Source: CAWAMD01 sp963783045 (GTDB taxonomy: Bacteria > Actinomycetota > Nitriliruptoria > Nitriliruptorales > Nitriliruptoraceae). From it: a DNA stretch of 64,000 nucleotides. Made by a program: the position numbers and the translations under genes. The stretch is taken from assembly GCA_963783045.1 (NCBI GenBank), contig CAWAMD010000009.1, forward strand, positions 400,675 to 464,674, written 5' to 3'. Shown in pieces: positions 1-6,945 of the stretch. The notes beneath the pieces were generated by a model, which worked only from the letters and a program-made list of their open reading frames with translations, had not been told where the DNA came from and did not search any database. Position 1 is the first letter of the stretch, and each line of letters begins with the position of its first letter.

Positions 1-61
1 TCGCCGCGGCCTGTATCGCCGTTCGGCATCGTCTGGAGCGACGTTCGGGGCCGGCGGATCT

Positions 62-376
62 TCAGCGGTCGTCGCACCCCAGGGCGATGGCCAGAGCGCC
101 GCAGACCTCGCCCAGTGTCTCGTCGTCCACTGAGCCCAGATGCTTCGTGAGTCGACGCCGCCCGATAGTGTGGATGCCGTCGCAGTTGATGACCGAGTCC
201 GTGTCGATCCCGATCTCGGTGCTCACCGGGACCTCGACGGCCAGGCCCCGGGCCTGCGTGGTGACCTCGACGACCGTGACGTTGGCGCGGACGTCGATCA
301 CGGCATTCCGAGTGACGACGAGAACGGGACGCGGCTTGCCGCCGACGTCAGCGAGCCGAACGTCGCCGCGCCTCAC
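62..376 (-). CDS. MazF/PemK-family toxin (endoribonuclease)
   Basis: The 104-residue product begins MRRGDVRLADVGGKPRPVLVV, the usual opening of MazF/PemK toxins (a G-D-V strand followed by G-x-x-R-P-V-L-V-V). Length and fold signature match the family, whose known members cut mRNA at short single-strand motifs. It is the second gene of a two-gene unit. Its ATG overlaps the stop of the upstream RHH gene by 4 bp (373-376), so the pair is translationally coupled in the antitoxin-first order typical of toxin-antitoxin modules. Cleavage specificity cannot be read from sequence. Confidence 0.85.
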   Translation of the reverse strand: MRRGDVRLADVGGKPRPVLVVTRNAVIDVRANVTVVEVTTQARGLAVEVPVSTEIGIDTDSVINCDGIHTIGRRRLTKHLGSVDDETLGEVCGALAIALGCDDR

Positions 377-573
377 GCGTTGCCCCAGGCTTCCACGTCG
401 TCCCAGTCGGCGGCTTCGGTCTCCGGATGTGCCAGGTAGGCGTCGCGGTCACGTTCCGCTCGACGTCGGCGAACGGCCGCGCGCAGTCCGTCGCGAGCAG
501 CCTCGGACAGGTTGATCCCGAGTTCGCGGGCTTCGTCCGCGAGCTCGTCATCGAAGATCACTGACGTTCGCAT
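373..573 (-). CDS. Ribbon-helix-helix antitoxin of the MazF-type toxin
   Basis: A 66-residue protein with an N-terminal RHH-like segment (MRTSVIFDDELADEARELG, then INLSEAARDGLRAAV) and an acidic, tryptophan-containing tail (residues about 45-66) of the kind that wraps and blocks a cognate toxin. It sits directly upstream of, and overlaps, the MazF-like gene. In the family the RHH dimer binds its own promoter and the tail neutralises the toxin. The N-terminus resembles CcdA/VapB-type antitoxins more than the AbrB-fold MazE, so the pairing is a hybrid type. Confidence 0.8.
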   Translation of the reverse strand: MRTSVIFDDELADEARELGINLSEAARDGLRAAVRRRRAERDRDAYLAHPETEAADWDDVEAWGNA

Positions 574-576
574 GCC

Positions 577-589
577 TTGAGTGTATCAA
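577..589. promoter_or_regulatory. Putative operator of the RHH/MazF module
   Basis: The perfect inverted repeat TTGA-gtgta-TCAA lies 4 to 16 bp upstream of the antitoxin start. RHH antitoxins usually autoregulate by binding a short palindrome at this position. No binding data are visible, so this is inferred from position and symmetry. Confidence 0.35.
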
Positions 590-913
590 CAGGATGCACG
601 CTCTCGTGGTGCCGCTTGATGGTGCGCACCTTCTTCCCGACCGTTCCAGATCGCCCGATCTGATCATGCCGGGCGCGTCCGGCAGTCGGCGCGATACAGA
701 TCGACCCATCGCGACCGTGGTTCGCGAGGCCGGCACTCCCGGCGACAGCTGATCGGCCATCTCGACCGGTATGGCGTCGGCTCCGGGCGGCTCGGCCGGC
801 CAGTTCGCATGTGGACCCTCGCCGGCACGAGACGGCGGGCGAGGATCGACTCACGCCCGCATCGGATGATCCGCGCTCTCGCGGCCGACTGGACGGACGA
901 CACCGGCACGCCC
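590..913. other. Intergenic stretch without a recognisable gene
   Basis: About 320 bases between the toxin-antitoxin unit and the ICMT-like gene. A plus-strand reading frame ending at the stop at 914-916 has coding-like composition over its last 55 or so codons. It could be the 3' stub of a lost gene, but I do not recognise the family and it lacks a plausible start. Confidence 0.3.
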
Positions 914-920
914 TAACGTA

Positions 921-934
921 TGAATACCTGTTCA
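921..934. promoter_or_regulatory. Candidate operator TGAA-N6-TTCA before the ICMT-like gene
   Basis: The inverted repeat TGAA-TACCTG-TTCA lies 17 bp upstream of the TTG start of the methyltransferase gene. Similar TGAA-N6-TTCA half-sites are bound by ArsR/SmtB metal-sensing repressors, and ICMT-like genes are sometimes near such regulators. No ArsR gene is visible nearby, so the assignment is weak. Confidence 0.3.
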
Positions 935-950
935 GATGTGAGGAAGAACG

Positions 951-1526
951 TTGACTGGTGTCTTCGCTGCTCTCCTCGTTGTTGCGCTGGGGTACGTCGG
1001 GGTGCTGATGCTGGGGATGCGCGGCGACTGGCGCCGCGAGGGCCAGCTGCGCCCATCGACCGCCGCACTCACCTATCCGGCCTATCTGCTGCATCTCGCC
1101 GCGCTGCTGATCGCCGCTCTCACCCGGCTGTGGCCCATGCCCACAGGGACGTGGCCGCTCGCGGTCGCCGGTGGCGTGATCGCGATCGCTGGTCTCGCCG
1201 TGTCGGTCGCCGGGATGACCCGGTTCGGTTCGGTCGGTCAGGTCAGCGGGAACGAGCCCGGTGGTCTGGTGACGTCCGGGATCTACCGGTGGACACGCAA
1301 CCCGCAGTACGTCGGGTGGGGAACCACGCTTGTCGGGATCGCGCTCGTGTCGAGATCGTGGGCGGCCGTGCTGGCCGCCGTCGCCTACTGGGGGCTGATG
1401 CGGCTGTATCTCCCGCTCGAGGAATCGGCGCTGGAACGCCAGTTCGGCAGCACCTACGCGCGCTACCAACGTCGGACCCACCGCTGGTTCGGACGCCCCG
1501 CCTCGTCGAGGTCGGCCCCTGCGTGA
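951..1526 (+). CDS. Isoprenylcysteine carboxyl methyltransferase-family membrane protein
   Basis: A 191-residue membrane protein with about four or five hydrophobic segments and the C-terminal ICMT/PEMT signature: GLVTSGIYRWTRNPQYVG followed by a helix and LEESALERQFGSTYARYQRR. In this superfamily that region binds SAM and the lipid substrate. Bacterial members methylate small lipid or thiol substrates, and the substrate here is unknown. The TTG start at 951 is chosen because GTGAGGAAG lies just upstream (938-946) and the first hydrophobic segment begins immediately. A reductase-like frame starts 4 bp after the stop, suggesting a former operon. Confidence 0.8.
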   Translation: MTGVFAALLVVALGYVGVLMLGMRGDWRREGQLRPSTAALTYPAYLLHLAALLIAALTRLWPMPTGTWPLAVAGGVIAIAGLAVSVAGMTRFGSVGQVSGNEPGGLVTSGIYRWTRNPQYVGWGTTLVGIALVSRSWAAVLAAVAYWGLMRLYLPLEESALERQFGSTYARYQRRTHRWFGRPASSRSAPA

Positions 1527-1530
1527 CGGC

Positions 1531-1938
1531 GTGCTGGTCCTGGGTGGCTACGGCGCCATCGGCACACCCCTGGCCCACGGGCTCGCCGAGGCTGGAATGA
1601 TGCCCCTCCTCGCGGGACGCGACGGCGCCGCCGCAGCTGCGCAGGCTGCACGTCTAGCCGTGGCCGTGGCGCGCGAGCTGGACGTCGGGGACCTCGGACA
1701 CCGTGGCAGCCGCTGTCCAGCAGGACCGGATCGAGATGGTGGTCAACGCCACCGGCCGCGCGGACCTGGCACTGGCCGCCGTGCGGGCCGGGGCACACTT
1801 CGCCGACGTCAGCGCCAGTCCCGGCTACGTCCAGCCGCTTCAGGCGCTCGACGCGGCGGCACGCCGCGAGCACCGCACGATCCTGGCCAGCGTGGGCCTG
1901 GCTCCCGGGCTGTCCAACGTAGCCGCCGCCTGGCTGCA
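1531..1938 (+). pseudogene. Saccharopine-dehydrogenase-like reductase, frameshifted and truncated
   Basis: The N-terminal Rossmann motif is clear (VLGGYGAIGTPLAHGLAEAG, then LLAGRD). The protein continues in another frame from about 1703 (EMVVNATGRADLALAAVRAG, HFADVSA), so a frameshift lies near 1690-1703. The homology stops abruptly after the segment GLAPGLSNVAAAWLHG, where the sequence becomes the integrase stub at 1939. The gene therefore retains only its NAD(P)-binding half and is not functional. Function before decay: an NAD(P)-dependent reductase of the saccharopine dehydrogenase-like family, substrate unknown. Confidence 0.75.
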
Positions 1939-2066
1939 CGGGTCTCGAACGTCGCGGTCCGGCGCTTCTGTGAGCCGTCGGTCCCGGCGATCGTGAGCTG
2001 TGCGACGAACCGGTCGCCACGCTCGTAGATGGAGCCGGTGCCCTTGCGTGCCCGCTGTCTGCCCAC
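1939..2066 (-). pseudogene. 5' stub of a tyrosine integrase (remnant of sister element A)
   Basis: The minus-strand frame encodes the first roughly 42 residues of an integrase (MGRQRARKGTGSIYERGDRF, then the QLTIAGTDGSQKRRTATFE segment), matching the start of the intact integrase at 5657-6790. Homology ends exactly at 1939, where a reductase fragment begins. A deletion has evidently removed the rest of this integrase and the body of its element. Confidence 0.85.
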
Positions 2067-2117
2067 GACGCCCTCCGTGACGCGTCGTGGGCGACGGCAA
2101 GCAGCAGGGCCTCGGGA

Positions 2118-2139
2118 TGAGCAGCAGATAAGCAGCAGC
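2118..2139. promoter_or_regulatory. Arm-type integrase sites, integrase side of remnant A
   Basis: Two adjacent 11-bp units (ATGAGCAGCAG and ATAAGCAGCAG) lie between the integrase start and the core site. The same pair occurs at 6842-6863, and the ATAAGCAGCAG unit is tandem at 2379-2400 on the other side of the core. This is the layout expected of the arm sites bound by the N-terminal domain of a tyrosine integrase. Confidence 0.6.
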
Positions 2140-2186
2140 CTGTGGGAAGCCGGCGGTTCCGTCCGAGAAGCGCAGGCGTCAGAACA

Positions 2187-2217
2187 GCAGAAACCGGCCG
2201 CAGGGGCCGGTTTCTGC
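2187..2217. terminator. Hairpin next to the left att copy
   Basis: A perfect 13-bp stem (GCAGAAACCGGCC) with a 5-nt loop. This is the copy of the hairpin that follows the intact tRNA-Lys (6912-6942). It was carried with the repeat and has no intact tRNA to terminate here. Confidence 0.5.
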
Positions 2218-2220
2218 AGG

Positions 2221-2262
2221 TGCGCCGCCAGGGACTCGAACCCCGAACCTGCCGGTTAAGAG
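2221..2262 (-). other. attL core: displaced 3' half of tRNA-Lys
   Basis: 42 bp identical to the 3' half of the intact tRNA-Lys (T-arm, variable loop, 3' anticodon stem and anticodon). It lacks the 5' half and cannot form a tRNA. It marks the left junction between element B and the remnant of element A. Confidence 0.85.
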
Positions 2263-2378
2263 TTGCCCGGGGCGCGTCCAGCGCACACGCCGAACGTCCA
2301 GGCTTCACGGGGCTGACCCGCGGAGACGTGAGCGCCGAGTCCATCGAGGCCGCGGCCGTCCGCCGTCGTCCGAGGCCG

Positions 2379-2400
2379 ATAAGCAGCAGATAAGCAGCAG
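2379..2400. promoter_or_regulatory. Arm-type integrase sites, element-B distal arm
   Basis: Tandem exact copies of ATAAGCAGCAG (2379-2389 and 2390-2400) just inside attL. The same 11-mer lies on the integrase side of attR. This stretch (2263-2610) otherwise holds only leader sequence for the excisionase operon. Confidence 0.6.
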
Positions 2401-2610
2401 CAGGACCCCGCCGGTGTGTCTGCGGGTGCCGGCTAGTCGACGGCGTGCTGCCGCCATCTGTGAGTGGGGACGGGTCGCTGTGAGCCGGTCCCTCGTCGCC
2501 GTGAGCGGAGCTGTGAGTCCCGCGTGAGCGGCGTTTGGACGGTGATGAACACCGCGGAACGTCCGCGGCCCGGACGAGACCCGACCGGCCCTGTCACGAG
2601 GAGAACCGCG

Positions 2611-2991
2611 ATGCCCGTCACCCAGACCAGGCTCATCAGCGTCGTTGAGGCGGCCGAGATCATGGGCCTCTCACGATCAATGGTCTACGAGCTGCTCGCC
2701 GAGGGGCGCCTGCCCAGCATCCGGATCGGTCGCACGCGACGCATCGACGTCGCTGACCTCGACGCCTTCATAGACCGCCACCGCGTCCCGGCTACCACCG
2801 CAGCGCCGACGCCCGTCCCAGTTCGAGAGCTCGCTCGAGACGGAGACCACCCGATGAGGAACTCCCGATCCGCACGCGCCGAGTCCACCATCGACACTCA
2901 CGACAGCCCGTTCTGGAGCCTGACAGATTCGCACCACCGTGCGACGCGTCCACGCGTTGACGTTCGCGGCGGACCGAAGGTCGCGAGATGA
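2611..2991 (+). CDS. Excisionase-like HTH protein (AlpA/MerR-type)
   Basis: 126 residues with a helix-turn-helix of the excisionase family near the N-terminus: LISVVEAAEIMGLSRSMVYE, then LLAEGRLPSIRIGRTRRI and a DLDAFI helix. Such proteins bend DNA and direct integrase toward excision. The ATG at 2611 is preferred over upstream GTG codons because CGAGGAG lies 8 bp before it and the HTH domain starts at once. The C-terminal 60 residues have no recognisable domain. Its stop overlaps the next start by 4 bp, so it leads an operon of element genes. Confidence 0.75.
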   Translation: MPVTQTRLISVVEAAEIMGLSRSMVYELLAEGRLPSIRIGRTRRIDVADLDAFIDRHRVPATTAAPTPVPVRELARDGDHPMRNSRSARAESTIDTHDSPFWSLTDSHHRATRPRVDVRGGPKVAR

Positions 2992-3317
2992 CCTCCCGGA
3001 CCGACCAGCAGACGGCCAGGGTCAACGTCGACGACGCGACTTGGCGGGACTTCCGCATCCTGGCGCTCGACCTCGACCGGTCTATCGCCGACTACCTCGG
3101 CCAGCTCGTCCGGGACGAGCTCCGGCGCGCACGGCGCCGGAACCGCGAAGAGTCGGCACGGACACCCGAACGCTCCGACGGGGATGCCCCCGTGGCGCCG
3201 GCCAGGCGGAAGAAGGCGCCCGTCCGGCTCGCGGAGGCCCAACTCTTGACGGGTCTTCCACACCCGGACCGGACACCTCGAACCGAGCGGGCAGGCCGGC
3301 GGCATGATGGGGCCTGA
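2988..3317 (+). CDS. Ribbon-helix-helix-like DNA-binding protein of the element
   Basis: 109 residues. The N-terminal 45 (TARVNVDDATWRDFRILALD, then DRSIADYLGQLVRDEL) look like an RHH strand followed by two helices, the fold of plasmid-type repressors and partition proteins. The basic linker (RRARRRNRE) and the rest are low complexity. It overlaps the excisionase-like gene by 4 bp. A role as element repressor or copy/partition factor is inference from fold and neighbours. Confidence 0.6.
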   Translation: MTSRTDQQTARVNVDDATWRDFRILALDLDRSIADYLGQLVRDELRRARRRNREESARTPERSDGDAPVAPARRKKAPVRLAEAQLLTGLPHPDRTPRTERAGRRHDGA

Positions 3318-3331
3318 ACGCGAGAGGCGCG

Positions 3332-3655
3332 ATGGCTGAGTTCGGGGTAGGTGACCGGTTCCGGGCGCAGGCGCGCCGGCTGGACGCGCCGACGCTGGCC
3401 GACAAGCTGCTGCGTCGAGGGATCTCCCGAAGCGACGTCGATGAGGTGCTCGAGGACAACGAGGTCGTCGAGATCTACGAGCACGACGACCGGGTCCGCT
3501 ACGTGCTCCTGGGTCATGTCGCCCAGCGCCCGTTGCATGTCGTGGTCGCGCAGGACGACATCGTCGGAGCCTCGGTCGTACTCTCCGTGTACGAGCCGGA
3601 TGAAGCGCACGGCTGGGATCCCGACACCGGATTCCGTCGACGGAAGGAGCGCTGA
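3332..3655 (+). CDS. DUF4258 family toxin-like protein
   Basis: 107 residues with the DUF4258 pattern: a helix with RGISRSDVDEVLEDNEVVEI, then beta strands including VRYVLLGHVAQRPLHVVVAQ and VVLSVYEPD. DUF4258 proteins are RelE/MqsR-like and usually pair with YgiT-type zinc proteins as toxin and antitoxin. The start at 3332 has GAGAGG upstream. The next gene begins 2 bp after the stop and encodes a YgiT-type partner, in the toxin-first order known for MqsR/MqsA-like pairs. Toxicity is inferred. Confidence 0.7.
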   Translation: MAEFGVGDRFRAQARRLDAPTLADKLLRRGISRSDVDEVLEDNEVVEIYEHDDRVRYVLLGHVAQRPLHVVVAQDDIVGASVVLSVYEPDEAHGWDPDTGFRRRKER

Positions 3656-3657
3656 CC

Positions 3658-3912
3658 ATGGCGAGCGACATCCACCACGACGGCGGACGCCTCGACCCCA
3701 TCGAGGTGTCCCATCGACACGTCATCGAGCACGACGACGGCTCGGTCAGCGCCGTCGTCATCCGCGGCGTCCCGGCGCTCGCGTGTGAGCTGTGCGAGGA
3801 GACGTACTACGAGCCGGGCGTCACCGAAACGATCGTCGAACTCGTGGAGCACGTCACGGTCGGCCCCGGCGAAGCCGTGGCGATCGACTACCCGAAGCTC
3901 GACGCTGCGTAG
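3658..3912 (+). CDS. YgiT-type zinc-finger antitoxin-like protein
   Basis: 84 residues including VIRGVPALACELCEETYYEP, the YgiT/MqsA N-terminal knuckle, followed by a helix (VTETIVELVEHV). Only one CxxC (CELC) is visible, whereas YgiT domains normally have two. Histidines in the N-terminal part (SHRHVIEHDD) could complete a metal site. There is no C-terminal HTH, so repression may depend on another protein such as the RHH protein upstream. Confidence 0.7.
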   Translation: MASDIHHDGGRLDPIEVSHRHVIEHDDGSVSAVVIRGVPALACELCEETYYEPGVTETIVELVEHVTVGPGEAVAIDYPKLDAA

Positions 3913-3947
3913 GCATCGGCCGTCGCGATGTCCGCGAGCTTGCGCTC

Positions 3948-4157
3948 GTGAGCCTAGCGATGGGGGTTTCAGCGGCCGTTGCCGGGACAGCCGCAGCCTT
4001 GACACGACCGGCACCGGTTGAGGGGGCGGCGAGCGCGGCGGGTCTCGTGCTTCTTGTCGTCCTACCGGTCGTCTTCTTCGTCCTCGGATCGTTACCAGGC
4101 GCGATCGGCATGGCGGCCGCGAAACTCGTGCGTCGGACTCGGCGCGAGGGTCGGTAG
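3948..4157 (+). CDS. Small membrane protein, unknown function
   Basis: A short frame starting GTG at 3948 (or ATG at 3960) encodes about 69 residues with two hydrophobic stretches (LAMGVSAAVAGTAAALT and a longer LVLLVVLPVVFFVLG segment) and a basic tail RRTRREGR. Located in the element between the toxin-antitoxin pair and an anchored protein. I do not recognise a family, and an upstream in-frame extension looks non-coding. Confidence 0.4.
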   Translation: MSLAMGVSAAVAGTAAALTRPAPVEGAASAAGLVLLVVLPVVFFVLGSLPGAIGMAAAKLVRRTRREGR

Positions 4158-4297
4158 TTCGCCGCTGCACCTGAGCCTGCAACGTTTCCGCGACGCGCGT
4201 ACAGCCGCGACATCAACAAGCTGGAGAGGCATCTGCCGCGTTACGCCCGACGTTTTCAGGGAGAAGTGGGATACTGGCATGTGGGCGGGGGAGTGAG

Positions 4298-4672
4298 ATG
4301 TTCGAGACGCAGCGGGGGCGGGGCATCTTCCTCGCCGTTGTCGCGTTCGTGCTGCTGGTCATCGGCGGCGTTGGGGACGTCGTCTCTGAGCGCAGAGCCG
4401 ACGACCGGGGCGAGGAGGCGGCACGAACGCTGGCGGCCGAACTCTCCGGTTACGACTCGCTGGTGGACGTCCAGGCCGCGATGCAGTCGGGCGACCTACG
4501 TTTGCCCGTCGGAGCGAGCCTCGGGATCGACGAGTTGAGAGTGGTCGCATGGCAGGAAGTGCGGACGTTGATGGCAGTTCGATGCGCGCGTGTCATCGCG
4601 TCGGCCAGTGACGTTTCCGGCCCGTTGGAGGTCGGCAAGCCGTCGGTCGAAGATCGTCCTTGCGGCCCTTGA
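4298..4672 (+). CDS. Membrane-anchored hypothetical protein of the element
   Basis: 124 residues: a short cytoplasmic start (MFETQRGRG), one transmembrane helix (IFLAVVAFVLLVIGGVGDVV), then a soluble domain without recognised motifs. Topology suggests an N-in, C-out anchor. It sits between other envelope-directed small genes in the element. The 190 bases after it hold no convincing gene. Confidence 0.5.
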   Translation: MFETQRGRGIFLAVVAFVLLVIGGVGDVVSERRADDRGEEAARTLAAELSGYDSLVDVQAAMQSGDLRLPVGASLGIDELRVVAWQEVRTLMAVRCARVIASASDVSGPLEVGKPSVEDRPCGP

Positions 4673-4846
4673 GGTCGTTCGCCAGTACGCCGCTACACCT
4701 GGATCCGCGTCCGATCTGGCCTGCGCGTACTACTGCACGGGTCACTTCGATGATGGCCGGCGATCCGACGCTCGACGGGGGCAACCGCCTGAGGCGGGCA
4801 GGCCGTCGGAGGGTGGGCCGTACCCTCACACCCTGCCTCATAACTT

Positions 4847-5497
4847 CTGACAGGGGATCGTGCCATCCGGTCGCTCATCTGCGTAGTCGCCGTCCTGCTT
4901 TCGAGCTGCGCGTTCTTCAGTGATGCGGAAGGTTGCGTTCAGGACCGTCTCGTCGGTGATGTGGATGGGGACGGCCGCGATGACACCATCGGCGTCGACG
5001 ACGACGCTGAGGCACTCGTGGTCTGTCTGGGGACAGGTCGTTCGGCCCGTCTCGTGAACGCGGGGATGGGCGAAGCTCTGGAGGCGTACGACCTTGAGAG
5101 CGATGGCAGCGACGAGGTCCTGTTCGGTGGGACCACAGTCAGCGCGTCTGTCCTCGAGGTCGCTACCTGGCACGACGGTGAGTTGGTTCCGCTCGTGGGG
5201 GAGGACGGGACCCGGCTACAGCTGTGGCGCGGTGGCGTGAGTGGATGGGATGACCGAGCGAGCCAATGGTCGGAGTTCCGGGACTGGGACTGCGTTGACG
5301 TTGACGATGACGGGACCCGCGAAGTCGTGACCGCGACCGGGTGGGCACAAGGCGACTTCTACGACGTCGAGGAGAGCATCTACCGGATGCGGGATGGAAC
5401 GGCTGTGCTCGTGGACGAGCGTTCCAGTCGCGTTCCGATCGAGGCCGACGAGTACCCGGATCTCATCGCCGGCGCCTGCCCAGCCGGGGCCGAGTAG
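4847..5497 (+). CDS. Lipoprotein with FG-GAP/VCBS-like aspartate repeats
   Basis: The frame has a lipoprotein signal (IRSLICVVAVLLSSC, lipobox LSSC with Cys codon at 4907) followed by three acidic repeats of the FG-GAP kind: DVDGDGRDDTIGVD, DLESDGSDEVLFGG and DVDDDGTREVVTATG. FG-GAP blades often bind calcium and occur in extracytoplasmic proteins. No ATG or GTG precedes the signal in frame. A CTG at 4847 or an ATC at 4865 with AGGGG upstream are the only options, and the first conventional start (GTG 4961) would remove the signal peptide. Either the start is non-standard or one base is wrong. Function unknown. Confidence 0.6.
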   Translation: MTGDRAIRSLICVVAVLLSSCAFFSDAEGCVQDRLVGDVDGDGRDDTIGVDDDAEALVVCLGTGRSARLVNAGMGEALEAYDLESDGSDEVLFGGTTVSASVLEVATWHDGELVPLVGEDGTRLQLWRGGVSGWDDRASQWSEFRDWDCVDVDDDGTREVVTATGWAQGDFYDVEESIYRMRDGTAVLVDERSSRVPIEADEYPDLIAGACPAGAE

Positions 5498-5656
5498 GGG
5501 GACGGCAGGCTGCGGCAACTCGGCGCTCCGAGGGCAGTTGAACACGGGATGTACGCGCCGATCCCGAAACCAATCCCGTAGCAGCTGTACGCCCGTTATC
5601 ACGGAGTGAGTCCGGCACCCGACCAGTGCGGTGGTCATCGAGAAGCGTCACCGGTC

Positions 5657-6790
5657 TCAGAGATCGGGCAGCGAGTCGGCGAGGTCCGAGATGTCACCGA
5701 CGGCGGTGTAGTACTTCATCGTGGTCGACATGTGCGCGTGGCCGAGGAACGCCTGGGCCTTCCTGGGATGGACGCCCGCCTCGGCGAGCTGGGTGGCGAC
5801 GGTCGAACGCAGCGTCTTGAGCGTCCCGTGGTCGACGCCGGCGCGCTCCACGTAGCGCGTGAAGGCGCGCGACACGTTCCGCTTCGAGATGGGCAGTCCG
5901 GTGCGCGTCGTGAAGACCAGGCCGTGCTCGTCGGCCCACTCGGGGTCGATCCGCGAGCGCCCGAGGTCCTGCTGCGCTCGCCACGCCTCGAGCGCGTCGA
6001 CGACCTCGCGACGGAGCGGCACGGTGCGTCGGGACGTCGGTGACTTCGGCCGAACCAGCCGTGCCCACTTGTCGAGCTGCCACACGACGCTGAGCCGCGG
6101 CCGGTCGCCGTGGAGCACCACGTCGCGCCAGCGCAGCCCGCACGCCTCACCGAGCCGCAGTCCGGTGCGTGCCAGCAGGACGACGATGGCGTAGAAGTGC
6201 TCGCCCTGAGCGGCCTTCAGGATGAGCCGGAGCTCGTCCTCAGAGAACCAGTCCACGGGCGGCGGCTCGACGCCCACGCCGCCGCCGTAGCGCGCGACGT
6301 TGCGGCTGAGACGGTCCTGGCGGACCGCGGTCGACAGCGCGGACCGGAGCGTCTCGCGCATCCGGTTGATCGTCGCCGGAGCGAGCCCTTCGGCGAGCTT
6401 GGCGGAGGCGAAGTCGTCCAGGTCGCGAACGGTGAGTTCACCGACGCGCTTGCGGCCGAAGGCGGGGATCAGGTGCAGCTCGATGTTCGACCGGTAGGAG
6501 GTGAGGGTCGTCTCGGCCAGGGGAGCCCGGCCCGGCTTGCCCTTCGGGGCCTCGGTGTCGATCCACCAGCGCAGGTAGTCCGCGACGGTCTGATCCGAGA
6601 CCGGCCCCGCCTGCTCCGAGCGGCGGGTGCGTTGCTCGAGGAGCCAGGCCTCGGCCTCGGTGCGGGTCTCGAACGTCGCGGTCCGGCGCTTCTGTGAGCC
6701 GTCGGTCCCGGCGATCGTGAGCTGTGCGACGAACCGGTCGCCACGCTCGTAGATGGAGCCGGTGCCCTTGCGTGCCCGCTGTCTGCCCAC
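5657..6790 (-). CDS. int: Tyrosine recombinase (integrase) of the tRNA-Lys element
   Basis: 377 residues with an N-terminal arm-binding/AP2-like region (GTGSIYERGDRFVAQLTIAG), a SAM-like core-binding domain and a C-terminal catalytic domain. Visible motifs: LLARTGLRLGEACGLRW (first catalytic Arg), TLKTLRSTVATQLAEAG (box II, with Lys where His is usual before L-R), AQAFLGHAHMSTTMKYY (GH and the Tyr nucleophile). The gene is next to the tRNA-Lys att site, as usual. The first roughly 42 codons are duplicated at 1939-2066. Confidence 0.95.
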   Translation of the reverse strand: MGRQRARKGTGSIYERGDRFVAQLTIAGTDGSQKRRTATFETRTEAEAWLLEQRTRRSEQAGPVSDQTVADYLRWWIDTEAPKGKPGRAPLAETTLTSYRSNIELHLIPAFGRKRVGELTVRDLDDFASAKLAEGLAPATINRMRETLRSALSTAVRQDRLSRNVARYGGGVGVEPPPVDWFSEDELRLILKAAQGEHFYAIVVLLARTGLRLGEACGLRWRDVVLHGDRPRLSVVWQLDKWARLVRPKSPTSRRTVPLRREVVDALEAWRAQQDLGRSRIDPEWADEHGLVFTTRTGLPISKRNVSRAFTRYVERAGVDHGTLKTLRSTVATQLAEAGVHPRKAQAFLGHAHMSTTMKYYTAVGDISDLADSLPDL

Positions 6791-6841
6791 GACGCCCTCC
6801 GTGACCGCGCCGTGGGCGACGGCAAGCAGCAGGGGCTCGGG

Positions 6842-6863
6842 ATGAGCAGCAGATAAGCAGCAG
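6842..6863. promoter_or_regulatory. Arm-type integrase sites, integrase side of attR
   Basis: ATGAGCAGCAG and ATAAGCAGCAG in tandem, about 85 bp from the core in tRNA-Lys and about 50 bp upstream of the integrase start. Matches the copies at 2118-2139 and 2379-2400. Confidence 0.6.
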
Positions 6864-6911
6864 CCCGTGGGAAGCCGGCGGTTCCGTCCGAGAAGCGCAG
6901 GCGTCAGAACA

Positions 6912-6942
6912 GCAGAAACCGGCCGCAGGGGCCGGTTTCTGC
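6912..6942 (-). terminator. Hairpin downstream of tRNA-Lys
   Basis: A perfect 13-bp GC-rich stem with a 5-nt loop, starting 3 bp past the 3' end of tRNA-Lys. The following minus-strand sequence is only moderately T-rich, so this is a likely but not classical intrinsic terminator or processing signal. Confidence 0.55.
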
Positions 6943-6945
6943 AGG

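Larger units (their letters stand above)
1939..2262. repeat. 324-bp direct repeat, left copy (integrase 5' end plus tRNA-Lys 3' half)
   Basis: Nearly identical to 6663-6987. I see one single-base indel near 2081 and a few substitutions. The repeat includes the integrase N-terminal coding region, its leader, an arm-type site, a 13-bp-stem hairpin and the 3' 42 nt of tRNA-Lys. Identity ends at 2262, at the anticodon-loop position of the tRNA. Confidence 0.95.
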
